In this document: positions 18,384-27,351 of the stretch, piece by piece
How positions within the stretch are numbered: position 1 is the stretch's first letter
Layout of the letters: every line of letters starts with the position of its first letter
Origin: an uncultured Cohaesibacter sp.
GTDB taxonomy: Bacteria; Pseudomonadota; Alphaproteobacteria; Rhizobiales; Cohaesibacteraceae
NCBI RefSeq assembly: GCF_963682185.1
Contig: NZ_OY821667.1
Coordinates: forward strand, 4,663,501-4,727,500
DNA length: 64,000 bases
Direction of reading: 5' to 3'
Program-made: the position numbers and the translations under genes
The notes under the pieces: generated by a model
What the model was told of the DNA's origin: nothing
Database searches by the model: none
The model's input: only the letters and a program-made list of their open reading frames with translations

Positions 18384-20375
18384 CTAGAATGCCTGTCCTA
18401 GGCCAAGATAAACACCAAATTTGGGTTCATCCTGTATTTTCTTGAGAGGAACGGCCACATCAAGGCGCAACGGGCCAATAGGTGTGAGATAGCGCACCCC
18501 TGCACCGACGCCGGTGTACCATTCGTCTTCAAATTTGGGCATGGAGCTGTTGAACGTGTTGCCGACATCAACAAAAGCCGCAAGGCCAATATTGTCGGTT
18601 ACCTTCATGCGGGCTTCAAGCGACCCCGTAATATAGGAGCGTCCGCCGGTCGGGTCGTTGCTGGAATCGCGTGGTCCCGCCATCTGGTAGGAATAGCCGC
18701 GAATGGAGCCACCACCACCGGTAAAGAAGCGACGGTCCGTCGGCACATCGCTCTTGGATGCGCCCACTATGGTGCCTGCTGAGATTTTGCCAGCCAGCAC
18801 AAAGCGCTTGGCCCGGTCCAATGACTGATAGGCCGAAAGTGTTCCGCTCGTCTTGAGGAAACTGATGGAGCCGTCGCTGCTGATGGTTGGTTCCGCGTCA
18901 ATCAGCGCATAGAATCCCTTGGTCGGGTCCAGCTTGCTGTCGCGCTTGTCATAGGCCAGTTCCAAAGGCGTGGAGAAGAGCAGGTTGGTTTCCGTGCCCG
19001 AGCTGTCCGTAATGCGTGCATATTCGGTTTTGAAAGCCGCACGGGTCGAGAGCGCGTCGGTCCACTGATAACTCAGCCCAACTTCGCCACTGACAGCGCG
19101 CTTTTGATAAGCCTCGGGATTGGTGAAATCCACCGAAAGCGTGGCATCGAATGTGCTGGAGGGACCAATCACGCCGGGTTTTTTGAAGATGATGTCGGCG
19201 TTATAATCCAGATCCTTGACGTCGTCCTGCCCGATGTTGGCAATCGAGCCCTGAATGCGCAGGCTTTCCGCCCCGCCAAACAGGTTGCGATGCACCCAAT
19301 AGCTTTCCAGTCCGACACCATCCAGATTGCCGATGGTGACACCGGCGCCGATGGTGCGGAACTTGCGCTCCTTAACGGAAATTTCAATTGGCAAGCTGCC
19401 ATCATCCAGTATAGCATCGGCCGGTTTGACGATAACGCTGTCAAACACGCCAAGCGCTCTGAGATTTCGGCTGGCCTTGCTAATGGCCTCGGGGCTGTAT
19501 GTCTCGCCAACGGGAATGTTGGCCTGCTGGACGATCAGTTCGGTTTTGACATCCTCGTTGCCGGTTACTGTCACCTGTCCGAGACGGGCTCGTGGGCCAT
19601 GGTCAACGCGCAGCGTAACATCCAGCTTGCCGGTCTTGTGATCGGCAGCAAGGGAGCGCTCTTCGATTTTTGCAAGAGCAAAACCGCGCTTTTGATAGTC
19701 GGCGACAATGGCGCTTTCTGCATCAAGCACCAGCTGGGAATAGGCAGGAGATCCGGCGATGACGCCATATTCACCAAGATCGATCGCTTCCCCGTTGCTC
19801 AACTGGGCATCCGGTTTGGAGAAGGTGAACACGCGTCCGCTCGATACTGAGACGGCAACCTTGGCCGGACCGGCTGAAGACAAGTCCTCATCCAGCGGCA
19901 CACGATCATAGCGTTCGCCATTGACGGTGATATCCACCGTGCCGCCATAAAGGCCTTTTTGGTAGAGCGCGGCAATGAGGCGTTTCTGGTCGCTTCGTGC
20001 GCGCATCAACAGGCCTGTGGTGCCCGAAGCGGGCTCTTCCTCTTTCTCGATCAGAAGGGACGCGTCTTTCAGCTCATCGGTCAGCTCTTCGTCATCGCTC
20101 GTCAGCGTGACTGAATAGGTGACAGGGTCTGGGATATCGGCTGTCGGTTCTGTCTTGGAGACGGCTTTGATGCCACTGGTGCTGAACTCATAGCCGAACA
20201 ACTCAAATGCAGCAGCCGGACTGGTCCAGCCTGTAGACAAAAGCGTGCTCGCAAGGCAGAGCGCGACAAGAGGCGAACCTCCTTTGCGGAAAAGCCTTGT
20301 TTGAGCGCTTGATTGTCGCTCTGCATTATGTGTCAGCCGAGACAGCAAAATTACATACTCCGAACTCAATGGCAT
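18384..20375 (-). CDS. tamA: Outer membrane protein TamA (Omp85/BamA family)
   Basis: A 663-residue Omp85-family barrel. A basic N terminus and a hydrophobic stretch near residues 33-55 form a signal sequence ending around PAAAFE. Three POTRA-like domains follow (about 80-350), with the motif GPRARLGQVTVTGNEDVKTE in the last. The C-terminal barrel contains RFFTGGGGSIRGYSYQ, carrying the conserved (V/I)RG(Y/F) tip, and ends GPLRLDVAVPLKK...LGLGQAF with the terminal Phe expected for BAM recognition. An upstream start was kept because no internal ATG precedes the signal sequence. It is the first gene of the tamAB pair. Confidence 0.93.
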   Translation of the reverse strand: MPLSSEYVILLSRLTHNAERQSSAQTRLFRKGGSPLVALCLASTLLSTGWTSPAAAFELFGYEFSTSGIKAVSKTEPTADIPDPVTYSVTLTSDDEELTDELKDASLLIEKEEEPASGTTGLLMRARSDQKRLIAALYQKGLYGGTVDITVNGERYDRVPLDEDLSSAGPAKVAVSVSSGRVFTFSKPDAQLSNGEAIDLGEYGVIAGSPAYSQLVLDAESAIVADYQKRGFALAKIEERSLAADHKTGKLDVTLRVDHGPRARLGQVTVTGNEDVKTELIVQQANIPVGETYSPEAISKASRNLRALGVFDSVIVKPADAILDDGSLPIEISVKERKFRTIGAGVTIGNLDGVGLESYWVHRNLFGGAESLRIQGSIANIGQDDVKDLDYNADIIFKKPGVIGPSSTFDATLSVDFTNPEAYQKRAVSGEVGLSYQWTDALSTRAAFKTEYARITDSSGTETNLLFSTPLELAYDKRDSKLDPTKGFYALIDAEPTISSDGSISFLKTSGTLSAYQSLDRAKRFVLAGKISAGTIVGASKSDVPTDRRFFTGGGGSIRGYSYQMAGPRDSSNDPTGGRSYITGSLEARMKVTDNIGLAAFVDVGNTFNSSMPKFEDEWYTGVGAGVRYLTPIGPLRLDVAVPLKKIQDEPKFGVYLGLGQAF

Positions 20376-20710
20376 TTTGAGGCGATGAGACCTGATCAGC
20401 CTCGGTCAGCTAATATTAGCTTAACCAAAATTTCCAAATAAATTGTAATTATTTACCCTGATACGCAAATTGTCCTCATCTGGTTCAGATTCAATAGCAC
20501 ATTGAAAATAATTCAGAAAGTCTCGTTGGAAAAATAGCCTTCAAAATACACTATGCTGTTGGCTTGCAGACAAGCATACAAAGCGTCGTTCAGTATAGAA
20601 TTGTCGGATTATGACTTGCCAAGACGCAAAAATTTGACAAAATTTCAAAATTGGCCTTAGCTTTTTGACATTCATTTCCAGATTGCTCTTCTTCAGACAA
20701 GGTATTTTTG
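20376..20710. promoter_or_regulatory. Divergent promoter region of tamA and the LysR gene
   Basis: This 335-base AT-rich region lies between divergent tamA and the LysR gene. It contains two TTGACA hexamers on the plus strand (20634-20639 and 20665-20670), but neither has a good -10 at standard spacing. A LysR-type autoregulatory site is likely on general grounds, though no unambiguous T-N11-A palindrome was singled out. No coding sequence was seen. Confidence 0.35.
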
Positions 20711-21658
20711 ATGGATATTCGCAATTACACCAGCTTTGTTGCCGTAGCCGAATTGATGAATTTCACAAAGGCGGCGGAACGGTTGAATATCACCCAGTCT
20801 GCCCTTTCCCGACAAGTTAAGGCGCTTGAAGATTATCTGGGCGTCAAGCTTTTCGAGAAGACTGGCCGCAATATCCGCTTCACGCCGCAGGGCGAGGCGC
20901 TGCTGGCCAAGATCAACAACGTGTTGGTGGCGGATAGGGAGCTGCGTACCTTTGCAGACGATCTCACCGAAGGGGAATCCGGCCTTCTCAAAATCGGTGC
21001 ATGCTCGCAATTGATCGAGCGCTATATGCCGAGCTTTCTGAAGAAATGGACCGAAGACAATCCCGACATCGAGATACGCCTTGAAGATGGCGGTGGACCG
21101 GAGCTGGCGAGCAAGCTGGTGGATGGTGTCTTCCACCTGACCATCAGCGCCGAACCGTCCGCTCCGATCGAGGTTTTGGAAAGCCGTCCTCTGGGGCAGC
21201 TCGGTTTTCTGGCGGTCGGTGGCGCGGAGTTTCTGGGCAATGAAGCCGATCTGATCGAAATAGAAGATCTGCTCAGCCTGCCCATTCTCACGCTCAACAA
21301 GAAGCATGTCTCCCGTGAGGTGTTTGACGCAGCCTGCCGGGTGAGCGGAACGGTGCCGCGTGTGGTTTTGGAGAGCAATTCGCCCCACACGCTGCTGGCC
21401 ATGTCTATTGGCGGCAATGGCGTTGCCGTTGTGCCATCATCTACCCAGCCGCAGGGGCCGAAGCTGCGCAGCCGCCCCATAGCGCTCAAGGGCGAACCGA
21501 TTACTTTCGGCATTTGCGCCATGTGGAATGTGCGCCAACCGCTGCCTGCCTATGGTCAGCGCTTTATTGATTCCCTTGGGGACCATATTTGCAACGAGCA
21601 ATATCAGGAAGAATTTTCACTTCAATCCGTACAATATGGGCATCTGCAGGTCATATAA
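20711..21658 (+). CDS. LysR family transcriptional regulator
   Basis: A 315-residue LysR-type regulator. The N-terminal winged helix-turn-helix is clear: SFVAVAELMNFTKAAERLNITQSALSRQVKALE, quoted here in parts around AAERLNITQSALSRQ and YLGVKLFEKTGR. The C-terminal periplasmic-binding-like effector domain spans about 90-300 and includes ILTLNKKHVSREVF and MSIGGNGVAVVPSS. The ATG at 20711 follows an in-frame TTG at 20708; the ATG gives the usual MDIRNYTSF start. It points towards the ABC catabolic cluster that begins 171 bases downstream, so it probably controls that cluster. Effector unknown. Confidence 0.9.
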   Translation: MDIRNYTSFVAVAELMNFTKAAERLNITQSALSRQVKALEDYLGVKLFEKTGRNIRFTPQGEALLAKINNVLVADRELRTFADDLTEGESGLLKIGACSQLIERYMPSFLKKWTEDNPDIEIRLEDGGGPELASKLVDGVFHLTISAEPSAPIEVLESRPLGQLGFLAVGGAEFLGNEADLIEIEDLLSLPILTLNKKHVSREVFDAACRVSGTVPRVVLESNSPHTLLAMSIGGNGVAVVPSSTQPQGPKLRSRPIALKGEPITFGICAMWNVRQPLPAYGQRFIDSLGDHICNEQYQEEFSLQSVQYGHLQVI

Positions 21659-21829
21659 TCGTTTGATTTTTGCGCAAAACTGCAATCCATGCAGAATGCG
21701 CATGGTTTATACGTAAAAATATTCATTGGACGTGCTGGTCCAACTGACGCTACGCTGCTCATTGTTTAGGCAAGAAGGCTTGCTGCATCATTATTATGCA
21801 GTGCTAAGCACGGAGTAGGGTAGCACACA

Positions 21830-22801
21830 ATGAGCTTCATAAAAAATCTCAATCAGGAAAGCATCGTGCTGGCGATTACGGTGATTATGTTTGCGCTGGC
21901 GTCGTTGCTTCTGCCGGGTTTCTTCACGGCAAACAATCTGGTTGCCATTGTGCGCTCTGTTTCCGTGTTGGGGATCCTTGCTCTTGGCATGGCCATGATC
22001 ATTATCGGTCGTGGCATTGACCTTTCCATGGTGGCCATTATGGCCATGTCCGTTGCCTGCTATCTGCAAATGCTCAATTCGGGCATGGGCGAGGGCAGTG
22101 CTCTTGTTCTGGCTTTGGCTGGTGTGTTGGCCATCGGGCTGATTAACGGCGTTTTGGTGGCCTATGCCGATGTACCCGCTATTTTCGTAACGCTGGCCAG
22201 CTCATCTTTCGTTTTCGGCTTTGTGCGGTCCCAGCTGATCAATACCGATGCTGTCCCTGTGCCATCCGGGCACTGGGTCGAGATCCTCGGCGGTATGCGC
22301 TTTATGAGTATTCCGGTCGAGGTTTTTCTCTTTGCCGGTCTTGCCTTTGCCACCTTTTTGTTCCTGCGTTACAGCAAGTGGGGACGCTATGTCTATTATG
22401 CAGGCGACAACCCGGAAGCTGCGCGTAACTCTGGCATGCCGGTTCGTCCTATGATGGTGCTGCGTTATGTGATTTCCGCGCTCATTGCCTTCATCGCCGG
22501 TATTCTGACGGCCGCCAGCCTGCATTCCATCAACACCCGTATCGTTAACTCCAACCTGCTCTATGACATTGTGCTGATCACGGTCATTGGCGGTATTGGT
22601 CTTTCTGGCGGCAAAGGGGGCGTGCGCAACGTTTTGTTCGGCGCGGCCCTGATCGGCATCATGCTCAACGCCATGACGATCATCGATATTCCTCTGCTCT
22701 ACCAGAATCTCATCAAGGCCGGCATCCTGCTGGGCGCCATCATCGTCGACGGTATTCTCAATCCGCGTGATGAACAGACGGCGCAGCAGGGAGACATTTA
22801 A
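21830..22801 (+). CDS. Sugar-type ABC transporter permease (RbsC/AraH family)
   Basis: A 323-residue inner-membrane permease with eight to ten hydrophobic segments. It carries the BPD_transp_2 signatures LGMAMIIIGRGIDLSMVAIM near the N terminus and LYDIVLITVIGGIGLSGGKGG near the C terminus. It is the first structural gene after the LysR gene; a GGAG-containing site lies just upstream of the ATG. With the second permease (24172), the binding protein (22925) and the double ATPase (27352), it makes a complete importer whose permease would be a heterodimer. Substrate unknown; sugars, sugar acids or lactones are typical of the family. Confidence 0.9.
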   Translation: MSFIKNLNQESIVLAITVIMFALASLLLPGFFTANNLVAIVRSVSVLGILALGMAMIIIGRGIDLSMVAIMAMSVACYLQMLNSGMGEGSALVLALAGVLAIGLINGVLVAYADVPAIFVTLASSSFVFGFVRSQLINTDAVPVPSGHWVEILGGMRFMSIPVEVFLFAGLAFATFLFLRYSKWGRYVYYAGDNPEAARNSGMPVRPMMVLRYVISALIAFIAGILTAASLHSINTRIVNSNLLYDIVLITVIGGIGLSGGKGGVRNVLFGAALIGIMLNAMTIIDIPLLYQNLIKAGILLGAIIVDGILNPRDEQTAQQGDI

Positions 22802-22924
22802 AGCAAGCCCCGTAAAGATCCCGCAAGACCCCACTACACCCACAAAGTCCAGAACCAACAGTATCTATACCAATAAAAACCAAAAATCCGAGCAATCACA
22901 ATCCTTTCCAACAGAGGGACAGAC

Positions 22925-23956
22925 ATGAACATCATCAAGACCCTTATGGCCGCGACTGCGGCGCTTACCATCAGCTCAGCCGCCCTTGTTACGCAGGCCG
23001 CTGCCGCTGGCGACCCTGCACCACAGATCTATGCAAAGGCCATGGAAGGCAAGCGTATCATGCTCGTGCCGATGGCCATGGGCTTCGATCTGGCTCAGGG
23101 CTGGGCCGCTATCCTAAAGCGTGAAGTGGACGCCTTTGGCGGCATCTTCGAAACCCGCGATCCCAACTGGAGCGTGGAAGCTGGCGCACAGGCCATCACC
23201 GAAGCCATTGCCTCAGAAAACAAGCCTGACGTTCTGATTGTCATGTCACCGGACATGAACTCCTATTCCAAGCTGATGAAGCGCGCCCAGAAGGCTGGCA
23301 TCTATGTCATCCTCGTGGACAACCCGGCCAACTTCAAGGCTGATGCCTATGTTGGGAGTGATTGGACCCAGCTTGGCCGTCTGGAAGCGGAAGCCGTTGT
23401 CAAAGGCTGTGGCCCGGATTCTTCCAAGAAGATTGGTCTGGTTCAGGGCGATCAGGTCAACGCAACCAGCCTGTTCCAATATGCAGGCATCATGGAAGTG
23501 CTTGCCAAATATCCTGAATTTGAAGTGGTCGCCAAGCCTGATTCCAACTGGGATGCCACCACCTCGCGTAACGTGACCACCACCATGTTGCAGCAGAATC
23601 CTGATATCTGCGGCATCATCGACTTCTGGGATGGGGATGCCTCTGGTGCAGCTGCCGCAATTCGCGATGCTGGCAAGCAGGACGATGTGTTCCTTGTCAC
23701 CACGGGCGGTGGTGAGAAAACCGCAGACTGTGATCTTATCGAAGATGGCACCTATGGCGCCGTGGTCATGACTGACCTGGCTCAGGAAACCCACAATATG
23801 GTGGCGATCATCAAATATCTGCTCCAGAGCGGCCAGCCTGCAGGCACTTCAGCGCCGTATATCTACACGCTGTTGAAGGCAACCACCAAAGACAACCTCA
23901 AGGCTGACAGCTGCTGGGATCTTGCCGCACTTCAGGCAGAAGCTGCCGGCGAATAA
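22925..23956 (+). CDS. Periplasmic sugar-binding-type protein with four cysteines
   Basis: A 343-residue type I periplasmic binding protein with a signal peptide (1-28, cleavage near TQAAAAGD). The two-lobed fold is visible in RIMLVPMAMGFDLAQGW, DVLIVMSPDMNSYSKLMKRA, AGIYVILVDNPANF and KKIGLVQGDQVNATS. The mature chain holds four cysteines, Cys162, Cys229, Cys269 and Cys330, enough for two disulfides, which is unusual for this class. The ribosome site AGAGGGA precedes the ATG. Downstream, a strong intercistronic hairpin separates it from the second permease, consistent with higher expression of the binding protein. Ligand unknown. Confidence 0.88.
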   Translation: MNIIKTLMAATAALTISSAALVTQAAAAGDPAPQIYAKAMEGKRIMLVPMAMGFDLAQGWAAILKREVDAFGGIFETRDPNWSVEAGAQAITEAIASENKPDVLIVMSPDMNSYSKLMKRAQKAGIYVILVDNPANFKADAYVGSDWTQLGRLEAEAVVKGCGPDSSKKIGLVQGDQVNATSLFQYAGIMEVLAKYPEFEVVAKPDSNWDATTSRNVTTTMLQQNPDICGIIDFWDGDASGAAAAIRDAGKQDDVFLVTTGGGEKTADCDLIEDGTYGAVVMTDLAQETHNMVAIIKYLLQSGQPAGTSAPYIYTLLKATTKDNLKADSCWDLAALQAEAAGE

Positions 23957-23971
23957 AAGTCGCGATCTGGT

Positions 23972-23998
23972 CTGGCAGCGCTTTTGGGGTGCTGCCAG
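23972..23998 (+). repeat. Intercistronic stem-loop after the binding-protein gene
   Basis: A perfect eight-base stem, CTGGCAGC (23972-23979) and GCTGCCAG (23991-23998), closes an 11-base loop 15 bases after the binding-protein stop. There is no long T run. Such hairpins after binding-protein genes often protect the upstream message or partly terminate, raising the binding protein over the membrane subunits. The remaining 170 bases before the next gene show nothing else. Confidence 0.6.
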
Positions 23999-24171
23999 CC
24001 TTAATCAGGTGCGGGCAGGGTGCTTATGGACTGCCCGTTCCACTCCGCCTCCTTGCCGGTGCTGATCGGCAGTCAAGCAGGTGGAATCTTTGTTTTTTCT
24101 ATTCCCACTCCGTCTCTTTCTGGAATCCTCCCTTACGTGACGGATGGCTCAAGTCGTCGGAAAATTGATAG

Positions 24172-26295
24172 ATGGCCTTTCGTGAAAGACTGCAAGCCTG
24201 GCGCTACAATACCATTCCCGATCATCTCATCGGGGAGATCCTGACCAAGCGTTGGACGGATAACGCCATTCCCTTCATTGCCCTGGTGATCACTGTGGCC
24301 GCCTTCGGATCTGCGATTCCGGGTTTCTTCAGGCCCTATTCCTTGCAGGAATCCACCAGGCAACTGGGGGAATTCTCTCTGGTTGTTACGGGGTTGTCGG
24401 TGGTCATGCTGGGGGGCGGCATCGACCTTTCGGTTGGCTCCATCTTTGCGCTGGCGACCTTTGCGTCTGTTGGGACCTTCTTCATTTTTGAAGCGCCGGT
24501 GTGGGTCTGTCTGTTGGCTGCCATCGCAACAGGCGTGGTCTGCGGCGCGATCAACGGCTATCTCATCGGCTTTCTGCGCCTGCGCGCTTTCCTCACCACG
24601 CTGGTGACCTTCATCATTGGCCGCGCCCTGTTTGATATTCTCGTGGTGCAATATGGTGCCGCAACGCAGATGTCCTTCATGTCGTCCGACTTGTGGGATT
24701 TCATCGGTGATGGCACGCTGTTTGGCTTCTCGGTGCCGGTGTTGACAGCGATTGTCTTTGCGCTGATCACCCATATTGCACTAACCCGATCGAGGCCCGG
24801 TTGGCATGTGCAGGCAGTTGGTGGCTCTCGCCGCTCCGCGCATAATGCCGGTATCCGCGTGCGGCGCACTGTTTTCATGACCTATGTCTTTTCAGGCTTT
24901 TGTGCCGGTGTGTCCGGCTTCCTCATGGCAACACGCCTGTCGAGCGCGGGGCCGGGCACAGGCCACGGTCTTGAAATTCTGGCGCTGACGGCTGCCGTTG
25001 TTGGCGGTAACTCCTTGGGGGGCGGTCGGGGCTCTGTGGTCAAGGGCATCATGGGCGCGATCATCGTGCTGGTGATGACCAACGGTCTAATCCGTCTTGG
25101 CTTCGGTACGGGCACCAACCAGATGGTGCTTGGCATCATGTTGGCACTGGCTGTAACCATCGATATCCGCTGGCTGAAAAACCGTCACAAGGTGCTCAAC
25201 GAGATTTATGTCGCACCGGTCTATCTCAAGATGGGCAAATCGGAATCCGCAGAACCCGGATCCGGCTCGGCCTATTCCCTTAATAACAAACTCTCCTCGG
25301 CACAGCATATAGGGCTGGGCGAGTTGGAAGGACCTGAGGATGTGATCCTTGACCGCGATGATCATCTTTATTGCGGCACACGCCACGGCGAGATCATCCG
25401 CTACTTTGCACCCGACTATAAACGGTCCGAAGTCTTTGCCCATGTCGGAGGCTTCCCGCTGGGGCTGGCCTTCGACAAGGATCAGAACCTTATCACCTGC
25501 GTTGGCGCCATGGGGCTCTACAAGATCTCTCCGGACCGCGAAGTTACGCGCCTTTCTGCCGAGACGCGCCGTTCGCTGACCTCCATCGTCGATGACGCCC
25601 GCATGCGTGATCCGAACGATCTCGACATCGCGCCTGACGGCAAGATCTATTTCACAGACTCAACCAAGCGCTATGACGCCCATGAATGGATGCTCGACTC
25701 TATTGAAAACCGTGGTACGGGGCGCCTGTTGGTTTATGATCCCAAGGATGGCTCCACCAAGACGCTGCTTGATGGTTATCGCTACACCAACGGCGTATGC
25801 ATGGCCCATGACGGCCAGTCGCTCTACTTCTCGGAAAGCTGGCGCAGTCGCATCCATCGTTATTGGATCGCAGGCCCCAAGGCGGGCACCGTGGAATGTG
25901 TCATCAAGGATATGCCGGGCTATACCGATAATATCAACCGTGCGTCCGATGGCACCTACTGGATGGCATGGCTCGGCATGCGCACACCCAGTTTTGACCT
26001 CTCACTGCGTCACCCGGACATGCGCAAGCGCATGACCCGTCGCCTGCCGCAGGATGACTGGTTGTTCCCGAACATCAACACTGGCGGTATCGTCAAATTC
26101 GATGACAGCGGCACAATCATCCAGACCATGGGTGATCTTACCGGTCAGAACCACCCGATGGTGACCTCGATGCGCGAGCATAAGGGCAAGCTCTTCATTG
26201 GCGGCATTCTGAACAACCGCATCGGCTTGTTTGATATTGAAGGCGCCGACCCGAATTGGACCGGCATGACGTCCTATTGGGGAGAAAAAGCATGA
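24172..26295 (+). CDS. ABC permease fused to an SMP-30/strictosidine-synthase-like beta-propeller
   Basis: A 707-residue fusion. Residues about 1-335 form an RbsC-type permease with VTGLSVVMLGGGIDLSVGS, AVGGSRRSAHNAGIRV and LEILALTAAVVGGNSLGGGRG. After a linker (about 340-375) rich in Ser and Gly, residues about 380-700 form a six-bladed propeller of the SMP-30/gluconolactonase/strictosidine synthase superfamily, with GEIIRYFAPDYKRSEVFA, DPNDLDIAPDGKIYFTDST, YRYTNGVCMAHDGQSLYFSE and NRASDGTYWMAWLGM. The conserved Asp and Asn residues of the metal site appear to be present. In this permease family the C terminus is cytoplasmic, so the propeller would meet the substrate as it enters. A lactonase role is inferred. 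The stop overlaps the next start (ATGA). Confidence 0.88.
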   Translation: MAFRERLQAWRYNTIPDHLIGEILTKRWTDNAIPFIALVITVAAFGSAIPGFFRPYSLQESTRQLGEFSLVVTGLSVVMLGGGIDLSVGSIFALATFASVGTFFIFEAPVWVCLLAAIATGVVCGAINGYLIGFLRLRAFLTTLVTFIIGRALFDILVVQYGAATQMSFMSSDLWDFIGDGTLFGFSVPVLTAIVFALITHIALTRSRPGWHVQAVGGSRRSAHNAGIRVRRTVFMTYVFSGFCAGVSGFLMATRLSSAGPGTGHGLEILALTAAVVGGNSLGGGRGSVVKGIMGAIIVLVMTNGLIRLGFGTGTNQMVLGIMLALAVTIDIRWLKNRHKVLNEIYVAPVYLKMGKSESAEPGSGSAYSLNNKLSSAQHIGLGELEGPEDVILDRDDHLYCGTRHGEIIRYFAPDYKRSEVFAHVGGFPLGLAFDKDQNLITCVGAMGLYKISPDREVTRLSAETRRSLTSIVDDARMRDPNDLDIAPDGKIYFTDSTKRYDAHEWMLDSIENRGTGRLLVYDPKDGSTKTLLDGYRYTNGVCMAHDGQSLYFSESWRSRIHRYWIAGPKAGTVECVIKDMPGYTDNINRASDGTYWMAWLGMRTPSFDLSLRHPDMRKRMTRRLPQDDWLFPNINTGGIVKFDDSGTIIQTMGDLTGQNHPMVTSMREHKGKLFIGGILNNRIGLFDIEGADPNWTGMTSYWGEKA

Positions 26296-27347
26296 TCCTC
26301 GATCCCATCCTCGATATTTTCCGCGGCAAGGCCGTCACCATTCCGCCCATGGACGGCGCTTTCCGCCCCAACACGGTGCTGGATGATGCCGAAATTGTCT
26401 CCCACCTTTCCGAACCGGACAATCTGGCTGTGCTGAAAGGAGAGGTGATTGCCACCTCGGGCAATGCCATCTATGCCATAAATAAGGGCAACGAGCCCAA
26501 GGTGTTGCGGTCTTTCGAAGCGCCGATCACGGCCCTCGCAGTTTCGCCCGACGATAAACTGGCGGTCGCTCTGGAAACTGGCCAGCTCTTCGTGGAAGGG
26601 GAACCTGTCCATCTGCTCGAAGAGATCAAGGCAATCACCGCACTGGCCTATTCCTATGATGGCTCTCTCTGGCTGGCCAATGGCTCTTCGGAACATGCCT
26701 GCTCGGATTGGGCTGCCGACCTGATGAGTAAGAAGGCCTGCGGCTCTATCTGGGTGCGCCATACCCCCAGCGAGCCGTTCGAAAAGGTCGCAGGCGGCTT
26801 GGCCTATCCCTATGGTCTGTGCCCCTTGAGCGGTGGCCGTGTGGTCTTCTCTGAATGCTGGAAGCATCGCGTGATGCAGATCGATGCGGACAAGAATCTA
26901 TCCACGCTGATTGACCAGATTCCCGGATATCCCTCCCGCATCATGCCGACAGAGGATGGTGGCGCTATCCTATCCGTTTTTGCCCCGCGCAACCGTCTGG
27001 TGGAGTTGGTGCTGCAGGAAAAGCACTATCGCTATGACATGATGGAAAGCGTTCCCCGCGATTACTGGATCGCTCCGGCGCTCTATTCCAACCGCAGCTT
27101 CCTTGAGCCGCTGCAATGTGGTGGCATCCGCACCATGGGTGTTTACAAGGCTTGGGCCCCGGCTCGTTCCTACGGCATGGTCGTGCGGTTGGGCAAGGCC
27201 ATGAACCCGATCACCAGCATGCACAGCCGTTCAAATGGCAACCGTCATGGTGTCTGCTGCGCCATCGAGCATGGTGGCGAGATCATCGTCGCTTCCAAGG
27301 GCGGTGATTTGCTGCTTGGCATCGAAGATACGAAAGCGGAGGGCTAA
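26292..27347 (+). CDS. SMP-30/strictosidine-synthase-like propeller protein
   Basis: A 351-residue protein without signal peptide, related to the propeller domain fused to the preceding permease. Blade-like repeats include ITALAVSPDDKLAVALETG, ITALAYSYDGSLWLANGSS, GLAYPYGLCPLSGGRVVFSE and GYPSRIMPTEDGGAILSVFAP. The C-terminal section HGVCCAIEHGGEIIVASKGG closes the propeller. The ATG at 26292 overlaps the stop of the fusion gene, so both products should be made together. It probably acts on the imported compound or its first product. Whether it is an active lactonase or a divergent partner is unclear. Confidence 0.8.
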   Translation: MILDPILDIFRGKAVTIPPMDGAFRPNTVLDDAEIVSHLSEPDNLAVLKGEVIATSGNAIYAINKGNEPKVLRSFEAPITALAVSPDDKLAVALETGQLFVEGEPVHLLEEIKAITALAYSYDGSLWLANGSSEHACSDWAADLMSKKACGSIWVRHTPSEPFEKVAGGLAYPYGLCPLSGGRVVFSECWKHRVMQIDADKNLSTLIDQIPGYPSRIMPTEDGGAILSVFAPRNRLVELVLQEKHYRYDMMESVPRDYWIAPALYSNRSFLEPLQCGGIRTMGVYKAWAPARSYGMVVRLGKAMNPITSMHSRSNGNRHGVCCAIEHGGEIIVASKGGDLLLGIEDTKAEG

Positions 27348-27351
27348 GGAT

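Noticed and set aside
20634-20670. Two TTGACA hexamers as LysR promoters
   Set aside because: Neither has an acceptable -10 at normal spacing, so no specific promoter was called.
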